A DNA stretch of 51,452 nt from Dokdonella_A sp049583635 (GTDB lineage Bacteria; Pseudomonadota; Gammaproteobacteria; Xanthomonadales; Rhodanobacteraceae). Position 1 is the stretch's first letter, and every line of letters begins with the position of its first letter. Below the pieces are notes generated by a model that saw only the letters and a list, made by a program, of their open reading frames with translations, made no database searches and had not been told where the DNA came from. The translations under genes were made by a program, and so were the position numbers. This document shows, piece after piece, positions 17,957 through 27,179 of this stretch. The stretch is from the NCBI GenBank assembly GCA_049583635.1, contig JBAUWF010000108.1, positions 1 to 51,452 of the forward strand. Reading direction: 5' to 3'.

Positions 17957-19864
17957 ATGCTTCAGAAGCTACGTGAAAAAAAGTCCGGGTTGCTCGTAAA
18001 GATCGTACTCGGGATCATCGTCATCGGCTTCTCGTTTTTCGGGATCGAGTCGTATTTCGTCGCTGGTACGGATACCGGCGTGGCCAGCGTCGGTGCTCGC
18101 AAGATAAGCCAGGAAGAATTCCGGCAGCGCTTCAACGAGTTTCGCGAGCAAATGGTGCGCCGGATGGGCAGCGCCTTTAACGGCGAGTATTTCCAGAAGC
18201 CCGAAGTACGTCGTCAGGTGCTCGATCAGCTGGTCAACGAGGACGTGTTGCTCAACGCCAACGACAAGCTCGGCGTTGCGGTGCCGCCTGCCAGCCTGCG
18301 CGACGAAATCGCCAAGGTACCGGCCTTCCAGAACGACGGCAGCTTCGATCCTGATCGCTATCGAAGCGTGTTGGCGAGCCAGGGCATGACGCCGCTCGGA
18401 TACGAACAAAGCGTGCAGCGCGACCTGGCGGTTCGTCAGTTGCCGCTCGCGGTCGCCATGTCGAGCATCGTGACCAATGCGCAAGTGGACGAATATCTGC
18501 GACTGAAGAATCAGCAGCGTGACTTCCGCTACGTCAAGCTCGACAAGCCCGCCGCAGACGCCAAGCCGGTGACCGATGCTGATGTCGCGACCTACTACAA
18601 GGCGCACCCGAAGGATTTCATGATTCCCGAGCGTGTGGCGATTGCGTACATCGAACTCGATGCGGCCAAGGTCGCAGCCGACGTGAAACCGGATGAGGCG
18701 ACCTTGAAGGACCGCTACGAAAAGGAAAAAAGCCGTTTCGTGAGCAACGAGCAACGTCTTGCTTCGCATATCCTGATAAAGGTGGGTGGCAACGGTTCGC
18801 CGGCCGATCAGAAGGCAGCTCTTGCAAAGGCCGAGGACATCGACAAACAGGCAAAATCCGGCAAGGATTTTGCCGAGCTTGCAAGAAAATACTCGGACGA
18901 TCTCGGCTCCAGAAACCAGGGTGGTGACCTTGGCTGGCTCGAGAAGGGCATGACAGATCAGGCGTTCGAGGATGCGCTGTTCGCGCTCGACAAGGGCCAG
19001 ATCTCCGATCCGGTATTGTCGCCCGAGGGCTACCACATCATCGAGTTGCGCGATATCCGGCCGGGCAAGACGCGCAGCTTCGAGGAAGTGAAACCGGAAC
19101 TCGCGCGCGAAGCTGCCGATTCCGAGCGCGAAGGCGTGTATGCGGAAAAATCCGGAAAACTGACCGACCTGACCTATCAGGATCCGTCCTCGCTCGATCC
19201 GGCTGCCAAGGCGCTTGATCTCAAGGTGCAGACGACGCCGCTGTTTTCGCGAGCGGGCGGTACCGGAATTGCCGCGAATCCCGACATCGTCAAGGCGGCG
19301 TTCTCGGACAGCGTGCTCGTGCAAGGCAACAACAGCGACCCCATCGATCTGGGTCCCAATCATATCGCTGTCGTGCATGTGATCGAGCACAAGCCCGCTG
19401 CACGCCAACCGCTGGACAAGGTGCGCGACGAAATTCACAAACGCATCGTTGCAGAGCGCACCGCCAGCGAAGCCAAGGCGCGCGCCAATGCGTTATTCGC
19501 GAGTCTCGGGGGTGGCACCGACCTGCCGGCATTGGCGGCGCGCGAGAAACTCAAGCTCGAAACTGAAAGGAACATCGCCCGTGACGCGGCCAATCTCGAC
19601 AGCGCGCTGGTGAAAGCCGCATTCGAGATGACGCGTCCGAAGGACGACAAGCCGGTTTTCAAGCTGGTCCCGCTGAAGGACGACGCCTACGCGCTCCTCC
19701 AGCTCGATCGCGTGATCGATGGCAGCCCGACCAGTCTCGATGCGAAGACGCGCGAGGCGGCACGCACGGCGTTGCAGCAGGCCGAAGCCACGGCGGCCGC
19801 ACGCGACTTCATCCAGGCGCTGCGCAACGACAGCAAGGTCGAGATCAACGAAGACAACATGTAA
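17957..19864 (+). CDS. ppiD: Periplasmic folding chaperone PpiD (SurA-like peptidyl-prolyl isomerase)
   Basis: Encodes a 635-residue PpiD. It is anchored in the inner membrane by a single segment (about 13-31) after a short basic cytosolic tail and acts in the periplasm at the SecYEG exit. A SurA-N-like chaperone region precedes a parvulin domain at about 268-368 (ASHILIKV ... GDLGWLEKG ... GYHIIELRDI). PpiD parvulin domains are often poorly active, so a chaperone role is likelier than catalysis. The ATG at 17957 (MLQKLREK) is chosen over an in-frame ATG at 17891 that would add a non-homologous extension. It completes the tig-to-ppiD block. Confidence 0.94.
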   Translation: MLQKLREKKSGLLVKIVLGIIVIGFSFFGIESYFVAGTDTGVASVGARKISQEEFRQRFNEFREQMVRRMGSAFNGEYFQKPEVRRQVLDQLVNEDVLLNANDKLGVAVPPASLRDEIAKVPAFQNDGSFDPDRYRSVLASQGMTPLGYEQSVQRDLAVRQLPLAVAMSSIVTNAQVDEYLRLKNQQRDFRYVKLDKPAADAKPVTDADVATYYKAHPKDFMIPERVAIAYIELDAAKVAADVKPDEATLKDRYEKEKSRFVSNEQRLASHILIKVGGNGSPADQKAALAKAEDIDKQAKSGKDFAELARKYSDDLGSRNQGGDLGWLEKGMTDQAFEDALFALDKGQISDPVLSPEGYHIIELRDIRPGKTRSFEEVKPELAREAADSEREGVYAEKSGKLTDLTYQDPSSLDPAAKALDLKVQTTPLFSRAGGTGIAANPDIVKAAFSDSVLVQGNNSDPIDLGPNHIAVVHVIEHKPAARQPLDKVRDEIHKRIVAERTASEAKARANALFASLGGGTDLPALAAREKLKLETERNIARDAANLDSALVKAAFEMTRPKDDKPVFKLVPLKDDAYALLQLDRVIDGSPTSLDAKTREAARTALQQAEATAAARDFIQALRNDSKVEINEDNM

Positions 19865-19919
19865 CGACGGCCACGCGTCAGTCCGCGCGCACGCTCGATC
19901 CGACCAGCAAACCCTGAGC

Positions 19920-19943
19920 GCTTCTCCCATTGGCCGGAGAAGC
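19920..19943. terminator. Bidirectional terminator-like hairpin between ppiD and fabI
   Basis: GCTTCTCC (19920-19927) pairs with GGAGAAGC (19936-19943) around an 8-base loop, between two convergent genes. There is no T-tract, so it may act as a barrier or 3' stabiliser for either message. Confidence 0.45.
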
Positions 19944-19972
19944 CGCCGGACCATTCCCCGCGCGTCAATGGC

Positions 19973-20767
19973 TCAGTGGCCCGTCCCAATACCGGTCATG
20001 CCGAGGATGTTGTAGCCGGCATCGACGTAAGTCACCTCGCCGGTGATGCCCGAGGCGAAGTCCGAGCACAGGAACGCGGCGACGTTGCCGACCTCGTCGA
20101 TCGTCACGCTGCGGCGCAGCGGTGCGTTGGATTCGACATGATCGAGCATGCGGCGGAAATTCGCGATACCGGCGGCAGCGAGCGTCTTGATCGGTCCGGC
20201 CGAGATCGCGTTGACGCGCGTGCCCTCGGGACCGAGGTTGTATGCGAGGTAGCGCACGTTGGCCTCGAGACTGGCCTTGGCCAGGCCCATGACGTTGTAA
20301 TTGGCCAGCGCACGCACGGCACCGAGATAGGTCAGTGTGAGGATCGCGCCGCTGCGCCCCTGCATCATGCCACGCGTGGCCTTGGCCAACGCCGCGAGAC
20401 TGTAGCTCGAAATATCGTGCGCGATCGAAAAAGATTCGCGCGTCAGGCCGTCCAGAAACGCACCCTGTACCGCTTCGCGCGGCGCGAAGCCGACCGAATG
20501 CACCAGGATATCGAGCCCGTCCCAATGGCTTGCCAGGTCGGTGACGACATTTTCGATCTGTGTGTCGCTGGCGACATTGAGCGGCAGCACAATGTTTGAT
20601 CCGAACGCCTGCGCCGCTTCGTCAACGCGTCGCTTCAGTTTTTCGCCCTGATAGGTGAACGCGAGTTGTGCTCCCTCGCGATGCATCGCATTGGCAATAC
20701 CCCAGGCGATCGAGCGCTGGCTGGCGATTCCGACGATCAGTGCGCGTTTGCCGTGCAGCAAACCCAT
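19973..20767 (-). CDS. fabI: Enoyl-[acyl-carrier-protein] reductase FabI
   Basis: Encodes a 264-residue NADH-dependent enoyl-ACP reductase, the last step of each fatty acid elongation cycle. The FabI-type nucleotide loop GIASQRSIAWGIA lies at 13-25. The catalytic set is present: Y147 (TYLG), Y157 and K164 (NYNVMGLAK), matching E. coli Y146/Y156/K163. The ATG at 20767 has GGGAGGA in front; further upstream starts to 20974 would add 69 unrelated residues. It is a single gene convergent with ppiD. FabI is the target of triclosan and isoniazid-type drugs in other bacteria. Confidence 0.96.
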   Translation of the reverse strand: MGLLHGKRALIVGIASQRSIAWGIANAMHREGAQLAFTYQGEKLKRRVDEAAQAFGSNIVLPLNVASDTQIENVVTDLASHWDGLDILVHSVGFAPREAVQGAFLDGLTRESFSIAHDISSYSLAALAKATRGMMQGRSGAILTLTYLGAVRALANYNVMGLAKASLEANVRYLAYNLGPEGTRVNAISAGPIKTLAAAGIANFRRMLDHVESNAPLRRSVTIDEVGNVAAFLCSDFASGITGEVTYVDAGYNILGMTGIGTGH

Positions 20768-20916
20768 AAGGTCCTCCCGTGACGAGCATGCAGGCTGCGC
20801 AGTGTAACCGCGGAAGCCGCAATCTGGCAGCGACAATACGGCCGCGCCGGTGAAGCAGGGATGGAAGATGCGCGGCAGCAAATGGAGCGGATGGTTTCGA
20901 TGAACGCAAACCGCGT

Positions 20917-21957
20917 TCAGTGCGCCGACGCAGCGGCGCTGCCGGCTTCGGCTTCGCCGTGCCATTCGGCCCACGACGTTCGCGGCAACGCATCCGCTGC
21001 CACGCGAAACTGCGCAAGTCGTCTCGCGGGCAACATGAGATGCAACGGCGGAACGGTCGAGTGCAAATGGCGATAGCCGGCGTTGAAGCGGCGCACGTCG
21101 CGGATATCCATGCCGGCCAGATTGGCGGCGACACGAAGATCCATGCCGGCATCAAGATCGACCGCCCGCAGCGCCCGACCAGGGTCGGCATCCGGCAGTG
21201 TCACTTCGAAGCGAGCCGGGTTCCTGATCACGCAGGCCATCGCGAGCAGCTTGTCGAGGTGTTGGATCGTGATCGGGCTCAGCTTGAGATGAGCCAATTG
21301 GTCGGCCGACAATGCCTTTCCATCACGAGCGCCGAGCGCGTGCTTGAGGCGGTATTCGCCGGCGTTGTAGGCCATGTCGGCCAATCGCCAGTCGCCGAAT
21401 TCGTCATGGTAGCGAGCAAGCAGCGTCAGCGCGGCTGCGGTCGATGCGAGCGCGTCCAGGCGCGCATCGTAATCGCGGCTGATCGTGAGCCCGATCGCGC
21501 GCGCCGTCATCGGCATGATCTGCCACATGCCGGCCGGCCGGTTACCTTTTGCCCGCAGTGGCCGGTAGCGACTTTCGACATAGGGCAGCAACGCGAATTC
21601 GCCCGGCAGGTTTCGCTGTTCAATCTGGTCGGCGACGAGCAATAGAAACGGCAACGCCTGTTCGAGGTTGCCGGCGAACCGCTTCGGATTGACGGTATAG
21701 CGCCTGGCCCAATGCACGACCTGGGCGCGGTAGTCGCAATCGGCCATCGTGAAGCGATTGCGCAAGATTTCCCATGGAGATGCAGCGATGAGCGTCGGAG
21801 TCACCACCGGCGGCGCGAACGGAACCACCGCCGGAGCCGGTGTCTTTGCAACCATTGGCGCCGGGGGTGGCGGTCGTGTGGGCGGTGCGACGCAGGCGCC
21901 CAGTGTCAGCGTCGACAGCGTCACGGAGGCGGCACGCAAGCCGGCCCACCGTATCAC
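20917..21957 (-). CDS. MltD-like membrane-bound lytic murein transglycosylase (lipoprotein)
   Basis: Encodes a 346-residue lipoprotein that should cut glycan strands of peptidoglycan, leaving 1,6-anhydro-MurNAc ends. The signal peptide ends with LGAC at 19-22, so Cys22 is lipidated. A proline-rich linker (25-55) leads to an SLT domain with catalytic E128 in PYVESRY, GMWQIMPMTA and the closing AYNAG (196-200). The C-terminus has one LysM-like stretch but is shorter than E. coli MltD. The start codon is GTG (21957) and overlaps the gloB stop, so it is translationally coupled to gloB, the same gene pair as gloB-mltD in E. coli. Confidence 0.88.
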   Translation of the reverse strand: MIRWAGLRAASVTLSTLTLGACVAPPTRPPPPAPMVAKTPAPAVVPFAPPVVTPTLIAASPWEILRNRFTMADCDYRAQVVHWARRYTVNPKRFAGNLEQALPFLLLVADQIEQRNLPGEFALLPYVESRYRPLRAKGNRPAGMWQIMPMTARAIGLTISRDYDARLDALASTAAALTLLARYHDEFGDWRLADMAYNAGEYRLKHALGARDGKALSADQLAHLKLSPITIQHLDKLLAMACVIRNPARFEVTLPDADPGRALRAVDLDAGMDLRVAANLAGMDIRDVRRFNAGYRHLHSTVPPLHLMLPARRLAQFRVAADALPRTSWAEWHGEAEAGSAAASAH

Positions 21958-22739
21958 GTGCTTGCGGCCCGAAAATTGTCCTTACGCCGGCGCAGATCGG
22001 CAAACCGTTTGACGCGCTCGCCACGCGAGGCGGACGTATAGCCCAGTCCGGCCGCGACGGTTGCTTCATCGATACGAAGAAATGGATTGCAGGTGCGCTC
22101 ATCGGCCAACGCAACCGGCAGGGTCGGAAGACCGCGCGCACGCAATGCTCTTGCCTGTGCGAGCCGTCGTGCGAGCGCATCGTTGTTCGGCTCGATCTCG
22201 GAGGCGAATGTACAATTGGCCACGGTGTATTCGTGGCCACAACAGACCTTGGTGTCGCCGGGCAGCGTACTCAGGCGATCGAGGGAGGCGAGCATTTGCG
22301 CCGGCGACCCTTCGAACAGGCGGCCACAGCCGACGCTGAACAAGGTGTCTCCCGAGAACAACAGGCCCTGCCCGTAGTAGGCGATATGGCTTCGCGTGTG
22401 GCCGGGGACCGCGATCACGTCGAACTCGACTGCGGGCGAACGCAGCCGAATACGCTCGCCATCGTGCACCGTGTCGGTCGCCGTCGTGATGCGCTCGTCG
22501 TCGGGTGCATAAACCGGGACTGGCGAGTTCGCGACAAGGGCGGTCACGCCGCCGACGTGATCGGGATGATGATGAGTCAGCAGGATGGCGCCGAGCGTCA
22601 GGCGCTCGCGTTGCAAAGCGTCGCTTACCGGTGCCGCTTCCCCCGGGTCCACGACCAGCGCAGCGCCGCCGGTGTCGGCCAGCAACCAGATATAGTTGTC
22701 GGCCAGCGCAGGCAGCGCGATGAGGCGGAGTTCGTCCAT
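21954..22739 (-). CDS. gloB: Hydroxyacylglutathione hydrolase (glyoxalase II)
   Basis: Encodes a 261-residue metallo-beta-lactamase-fold enzyme that hydrolyses S-lactoylglutathione to lactate and glutathione, the second step of methylglyoxal detoxification. The metal motif THHHPDH (55-61) supplies H56, H58, D60 and H61; GHTRSH and SGDTLF follow, and the C-terminal glutathione-binding part ends with the basic RRRKDNFR. The ATG at 22739 (MDELRLIALPA) matches family starts; longer in-frame starts exist but would overlap the divergent neighbour. The stop TGA overlaps the GTG start of the transglycosylase. Confidence 0.95.
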   Translation of the reverse strand: MDELRLIALPALADNYIWLLADTGGAALVVDPGEAAPVSDALQRERLTLGAILLTHHHPDHVGGVTALVANSPVPVYAPDDERITTATDTVHDGERIRLRSPAVEFDVIAVPGHTRSHIAYYGQGLLFSGDTLFSVGCGRLFEGSPAQMLASLDRLSTLPGDTKVCCGHEYTVANCTFASEIEPNNDALARRLAQARALRARGLPTLPVALADERTCNPFLRIDEATVAAGLGYTSASRGERVKRFADLRRRKDNFRAAST

Positions 22740-22837
22740 ATACGCCTCGACTATAGCCAGCCCGGAAGCGGCCGACGTTAAACAGGCATTAGCCGACGGG
22801 TTACACTTATCCGTCGTGCGCGCCCTGTTGCATACAC

Positions 22838-23566
22838 ATGAGTATCTTGCCCGATAGCCTGTTTGCCTTGCCGCCGGTCGCAGCATTGCTGCGCGAGGAA
22901 ATGGAAATCGCGCGTGATTGTGCGGCGCGTCAGCCCCGGGGACGCGCGCTGCTGCTTGCGCCGTGCGTCGAGATGGATGAATCCACCTGGGATGTGTCCC
23001 ACCTGTCGGCGGTGCGCATGCATGTGTCACGGAGTGGTCTTGACGGTGCGGTACGGTGCACGCCGGATTTGCTGCCTTGGGACGATGCGGCATTCCAGAT
23101 GATCGTCCTGCAGCATGTCGGCGATGTACTGCCGACGGTTGCGCCATGGGTCGACGAAGTGGCGCGCGTCCTTGCCCCTGGCGGCACCCTGCTGTGGTTC
23201 GGGTTCAATCCGAACAGCCCGTGGATAGCATGGTGCCACTGGCAATCGTGGCAGCGTCGCCGGGCGCGACAGACCGGATTTTCCCGACCGCATCTCGCGC
23301 GCGCCCAAACCACGTATCGGCAACTTCTCGCCCGCCGCCTGCAGGCGGACGGATTGCACTATGCGGGGTCGCTGTGGCCCCGAGTCGACCAGTCGCACAC
23401 GCGTCGGCAACGCTGGCGCGCGCTCGATATGCTTCGCGCTGCCTATTTTCTGGCCGCGCGCAAGCGACCGCGCATACTGACGCCGCTGCGACCGCGCGCG
23501 GGGCAGCGCGTCGTTGCGGCGCACCCGCAGCTTGTTGGCACGCCGAGCCAGCGCGCCTCGGCATGA
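22838..23566 (+). CDS. YafS-like class I SAM-dependent methyltransferase
   Basis: Encodes a 242-residue protein of the methyltransferase-11 fold, with the post-motif signature EVARVLAPGGTLLWFGFNP at about 108-126. Motif I is degenerate: it reads LLLAPCVEM instead of a GxGxG loop, so SAM binding is uncertain. Its place between gloB (divergent) and rnhA-dnaQ is the same as yafS in E. coli, which supports orthology. The C-terminal third is Arg-rich. The substrate is unknown. Its stop overlaps the rnhA start (ATGA). Confidence is high that it is a real gene and moderate on activity. Confidence 0.8.
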   Translation: MSILPDSLFALPPVAALLREEMEIARDCAARQPRGRALLLAPCVEMDESTWDVSHLSAVRMHVSRSGLDGAVRCTPDLLPWDDAAFQMIVLQHVGDVLPTVAPWVDEVARVLAPGGTLLWFGFNPNSPWIAWCHWQSWQRRRARQTGFSRPHLARAQTTYRQLLARRLQADGLHYAGSLWPRVDQSHTRRQRWRALDMLRAAYFLAARKRPRILTPLRPRAGQRVVAAHPQLVGTPSQRASA

Positions 23567-24054
23567 GTGCCGCGCACGACAAGGGCGAGGTCATGCTGTT
23601 TACCGATGGCGCCTGTCTCGGCAATCCCGGGCCGGGTGGGTGGGCTGCGCTGCTGCGTGTGGCCGGCGGCCGAGAACGCGAGCTGTCCGGCGGCGAGGCG
23701 CATACGACCAACAATCGCATGGAACTCATGGCCGCGATCGCCGGTATCGAGGCGTTGAAGCGCTCTTGTCAGGTGCGCGTGGTCACCGATTCGCAGTACG
23801 TGAAGCGTGGCGTCGAGGAGTGGCTTGCGCGCTGGCAGGCCAATGGCTGGCGCACGGGTGATCGCAAACCGGTCAAGAATCGCGACTTGTGGGAACGGCT
23901 GGCTGTGGCCTTGGCACGTCATCACGTACGCTGGCAGTGGGTGCGCGGCCACACTGGTCATTGCGAAAACGAACGCGTTGACGCACTTGCCCGCAATGCG
24001 GCGCTCAAGTTTCAGCATACGGCTATGATGGCGACATCACGGGAGGCGCGATGA
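23563..24054 (+). CDS. rnhA: Ribonuclease HI
   Basis: Encodes a 163-residue RNase HI, which cuts the RNA strand of RNA-DNA hybrids such as Okazaki primers and R-loops. The active-site carboxylates are D15 (TDGAC), E54 (NRMELMAA), D76 (TDSQYV) and D140, with catalytic H130. The handle region WQANGWRTGDRKPVKNRDLW is present as in E. coli. It begins at an ATG that overlaps the previous stop, and its own stop overlaps dnaQ, so the three genes are coupled. Longer in-frame starts lie inside the methyltransferase gene and are not credible. Confidence 0.96.
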   Translation: MSAAHDKGEVMLFTDGACLGNPGPGGWAALLRVAGGRERELSGGEAHTTNNRMELMAAIAGIEALKRSCQVRVVTDSQYVKRGVEEWLARWQANGWRTGDRKPVKNRDLWERLAVALARHHVRWQWVRGHTGHCENERVDALARNAALKFQHTAMMATSREAR

Positions 24055-24809
24055 GGCAGGTGGTGCTGGATACCGAGACAACCGGGCTCGAAGTGCAGCG
24101 CGGCCATCGTCTCATCGAAATCGGCTGCGTTGAATTGGCCGAGCGCAGGCTCACCGGGCGCACGTTTCACACCTACCTCAATCCCGAGCGCGCGATCGAC
24201 GAAGGCGCGCGCGCGGTAAGCGGAATCAGCGACGAATTTCTGCGCGACAAGCCGCATTTTCGCGATGTCGCCGCGCAGTTCATCGAGTTTGTCGCCGGCG
24301 CCGAAATCATTGCGCACAACGCCGCATTCGATGTCGGCTTCATCGACGCCGAATTGTCTTCCGCCGGGGCCGAGTTCGGTCATATTGAACAACACGCGCG
24401 CGTACTCGACACGCTGGCCCTGGCGCGTGAGAAATTCCCGGGACAGCGCAACAGTCTCGATGCGCTGTGCAAGCGTCACGGCATCGACAACAGTCACCGG
24501 GAATGGCACGGGGCATTGCTCGATGCGCAGTTGCTGGCCGAGGTCTATCTATCGATGACGGCTGGTCAGGGCGACCTGGGGTTCGTCGAGGAAGCCGCAC
24601 CGGTCGCGCAAACGCTGCGCAACGCGGCTGGCGCGCTGCGCGCTCCGTCACGGGTCCGGCGTGCGAACGACGAGGAACTGGCCGCTCACGCGGCGCGTCT
24701 TGCGGCGATTGAACGCAGCTGCCACGGAACCTGCATCTGGTTGCACGCGGCGGAAAATCACGCTGTGCAAAGCGTCGCAGTGACGCAGCATTCGGTTCGC
24801 CGCGCGTAG
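24051..24809 (+). CDS. dnaQ: DNA polymerase III epsilon subunit (3'-5' proofreading exonuclease)
   Basis: Encodes a 252-residue DnaQ. It removes misincorporated bases for the replicative polymerase. The DEDDh set is complete: D7 and E9 (DTET), D94 (HNAAFD), and H153 and D158 (HGALLDAQ). After about residue 180 a variable Q-linker leads to the alpha-binding tail. The clamp-binding motif is not obvious. It overlaps rnhA by four bases. In E. coli the two genes are adjacent but divergent; here they are in tandem. Confidence 0.96.
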   Translation: MRQVVLDTETTGLEVQRGHRLIEIGCVELAERRLTGRTFHTYLNPERAIDEGARAVSGISDEFLRDKPHFRDVAAQFIEFVAGAEIIAHNAAFDVGFIDAELSSAGAEFGHIEQHARVLDTLALAREKFPGQRNSLDALCKRHGIDNSHREWHGALLDAQLLAEVYLSMTAGQGDLGFVEEAAPVAQTLRNAAGALRAPSRVRRANDEELAAHAARLAAIERSCHGTCIWLHAAENHAVQSVAVTQHSVRRA

Positions 24810-24833
24810 CCCGGTCAGATGCCGGACATGCTG

Positions 24834-25538
24834 TCAGCGTTGGCGCACCAGGATCACGGTGACGTTGTCCGAGCCGCCGCCGTCCAGTGCCGCCAGGACC
24901 AGATGATCGACGCACTCCTGCGCTGACAAGTCATCGCGCCCGAGAAGCGCCGCGATGTCGCTGTCCGCGACTTCTTCGGTCAGGCCATCGCTGCACAGCA
25001 GAATCTGCATGCCCGGCTCGAAGCGGCCGCGCAGGCTGGCCACGCGCAGCGATTGCGGGTCGGTAACGCCGAGCGCCTGGGTGACAACGTTGCGATGTGG
25101 ATGACTGCGTGCCTGTTCGATCGTGATCGCGCCCTGATCGATCAGTTCCTGAACGTACGAATGGTCCTGCGACAACTGCCGCAGACCGTCCTGCCACAGA
25201 TATACCCGGCTGTCCCCGACCCAGGCCACTTCAAAATCGCCACTACCATCAAGCAGCAGGCTCGCGATCGTCGTCCCCATCGGCAGCGTTTCGGAGCGGC
25301 GCGTGGAATGGCGAATGATCTCTTCATCCGCCATTTCGATCGCGCGTACCAACGGTGTGTGCTGGGTGACTTCGCGCACCAGCGTATCGCGCGCCAATGC
25401 GCTGGCGACTTCGCCGTGCTCGTGGCCACCCATGCCGTCGGCGACCAGCCACAGCTTGAGATCGCCGTCCGCGTAATAAGTATCTTCGTTGTGCTCACGA
25501 CGCAGGCCGACGTGCGTGCTGTGTCCGAACTCGATCAT
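24834..25538 (-). CDS. PP2C-family serine/threonine protein phosphatase (Stp1/PrpC type)
   Basis: Encodes a 234-residue soluble metal-dependent phosphatase. Motifs in order are RREHNEDT (13-20), ADGMGGH (33-39), GDSRVYL, the HP-containing RSHPHRNVVTQALG, CSDGLTEEV and GSDNVTVIL. The aspartates in these bind the Mn/Mg pair. Such proteins usually reverse a Hanks-type kinase, and often act in type VI secretion or cell-wall signalling, but no kinase gene lies in this window. The ATG at 25538 gives the family N-terminus; an in-frame start at 25622 would add 28 unlike residues. It converges with dnaQ, leaving 24 bases between stops. Confidence 0.93.
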   Translation of the reverse strand: MIEFGHSTHVGLRREHNEDTYYADGDLKLWLVADGMGGHEHGEVASALARDTLVREVTQHTPLVRAIEMADEEIIRHSTRRSETLPMGTTIASLLLDGSGDFEVAWVGDSRVYLWQDGLRQLSQDHSYVQELIDQGAITIEQARSHPHRNVVTQALGVTDPQSLRVASLRGRFEPGMQILLCSDGLTEEVADSDIAALLGRDDLSAQECVDHLVLAALDGGGSDNVTVILVRQR

Positions 25539-26424
25539 GCGCTTAGTGCGAAGCTTCCTGGACGGACCGGTCGTGGCGGTTGGCGCACGCAAGCCTGTGT
25601 CCCCGCGCCACGTCCATAGCATGCCGTGCGCCTCGCTCGATACGCAAGTTGCGGGGAACGGGCGAGCTGTCGGACGCGGCCGGACGCACGGCTACGGACA
25701 CGCCCAAGACCCGAGCATCGATGGTCAGGTGCGTGCCTTCGGTTTCCCCGCAGATCCCCGCAGTTCCCCTGTTGATAAGCATCAAGCCCCCATCCTTACA
25801 TTCGCTTTGCGGCCTGCAATCGCTTGTCGCAAGTCAATTCCACGTGACCGAGCGGGTTGTCGGCGCCGGGACGCCTCAATCCCGGGATTCGCTGCGCGAA
25901 CACTGAACACGGTTACCGCGAGCCTCATCGTTGGCCTCGGTCAGCCACGCCGACGGCCATAGTATCGCAGGAGATACCCGTGCTTGCCATTCGGTTGCGC
26001 CCGCATGCGCCAGCGGTCGGTTCGCACTCAGCTTGTCGGCTGGACAGTTTCGCGCAGGCGCACTATCGCTTCATTGCCGGGATTCGGAAAGTAACGAGAT
26101 GCGATTTCCGTGGGTGAACTGGACGACGACCCCGCCGGAAATTCAGGCCCACTATTTATGGAGTGCTGCTCGGGTACGTCGCGCATCGAGTCGAGCCTTC
26201 CACTGCGCCAGGGGCCCGGGTTCAGTGTCCACTGCGCATCCGGTTGCCCGCGATGGATCGGGCCGGGCGTACTCTCCTGTTGATCGGGCAGATACTCGGT
26301 CCGTTTTTGGCGCAGCGAGCCTTGCTTCTTCGATGCTTGCAGGCATATCGCAAGCTCCCGGCTTCTCGACGATGGTGGAGTTCCGAAAGGTGAGAACACT
26401 TCGGAAGAATATTGCGTAACTCAT
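25539..26424. other. Long interval without a supported gene
   Basis: About 890 bases between the phosphatase start and tRNA-Leu. I find no reading frame with recognisable protein character, no strong terminator and no clear repeat. Short open frames here lack a good ribosome site and family resemblance. It may hold the phosphatase promoter, a decayed gene or a small RNA. Confidence 0.5.
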
Positions 26425-26511
26425 TGGTGCCGAAGGTGGGACTCGAACCCACACTGTGTTGCCACAACTGGATTTTGAGTCCAGCGCGTCTACCAGTTCC
26501 GCCACTTCGGC
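26425..26511 (-). tRNA. tRNA-Leu(CAA)
   Basis: A class II tRNA on the minus strand. The acceptor pairs GCCGAAG with CTTCGGC; A and an encoded CCA follow. The anticodon loop CTCAAAA gives CAA, reading UUG. It lies downstream of the dioxygenase gene. Confidence 0.97.
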
Positions 26512-26567
26512 ATGAGATTTCTCGCGCGGCGTTGCGATCGGGCCGCTCGGAAAATCCGCGCGGCGCG

Positions 26568-26573
26568 ATTATA
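26568..26573 (-). promoter_or_regulatory. Consensus -10 box upstream of tRNA-Leu(CAA)
   Basis: A perfect TATAAT on the minus strand, about 57 bases before the tRNA 5' end, followed by a GC-rich discriminator. The -35 region (CCGCAC at 17-base spacing) is poor, so this is a partial prediction. Confidence 0.45.
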
Positions 26574-26587
26574 CGTGAGCGTGCGGG

Positions 26588-27166
26588 TCAGTGCGGCCGA
26601 TCAAGCGACAACTGGCGCACGTCGCGCGCATACCAGTCGCCCTCGACGGGTTGAAACACCGAGCATGAAGTCATCGATCCGCTGTAGATATGCAGCGACA
26701 CCGCGATGTCCTCGACGCTCGGATTGCGGATCGTGTGATAGTCGTGCGGCGGAATCAGGCTGCCGGCCGAGCCGGGGCCGGCCTGCATCGTGCCGCGTCG
26801 TTCGAAGTGGAAGCGATCGTCGCAGCGGTCGAGCAACTCGTACGGCGTGACTTCCAGTTGGCCGGCCCAGACGCCTTCGACGCACCACATGCCGGCATGA
26901 TCATGCACCGGAGTGCCCTGGCCCGGACCCCAGGTCATCGCGATCACATCGTAGCCGTGAGTCTCGCTGCGATATATCTCGCGTCTGGCGTAATGGTCGG
27001 CGGCCGCGTCGAATACGCAACTCGGCAATTTCACGGCAGGATCGCGGATCAGCCGGCACAAGGTCACGCGCAGTGCCTCGGTGATGGTTCGCTCGCAATC
27101 GTGACAGACGGCCTGGTCGAGCGCGTCGACCAGACGTTGGCAGCCGGGAAAGGCGAGAGTGAACAC
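26588..27166 (-). CDS. Cysteine dioxygenase-family thiol dioxygenase (cupin)
   Basis: Encodes about 192 residues with the CDO-type cupin motif GQGTPVHDHAGMWCVEGV, which provides two of the three Fe(II) histidines; the third is in PPHDYHTI. A Cys lies close to the Cys that forms the Cys-Tyr cofactor in many CDOs. The expected reaction is oxidation of cysteine to cysteine sulfinate with O2; 3-mercaptopropionate is an alternative substrate. The start is uncertain. I favour the GTG at 27166, 13 bases after the metX stop, because in-frame starts further up overlap metX. Its pairing with a MetX of the cysteine-synthesis type suggests joint control of cysteine level. Confidence 0.82.
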   Translation of the reverse strand: MFTLAFPGCQRLVDALDQAVCHDCERTITEALRVTLCRLIRDPAVKLPSCVFDAAADHYARREIYRSETHGYDVIAMTWGPGQGTPVHDHAGMWCVEGVWAGQLEVTPYELLDRCDDRFHFERRGTMQAGPGSAGSLIPPHDYHTIRNPSVEDIAVSLHIYSGSMTSCSVFQPVEGDWYARDVRQLSLDRPH

Positions 27167-27179
27167 GATGCGCCCGATT

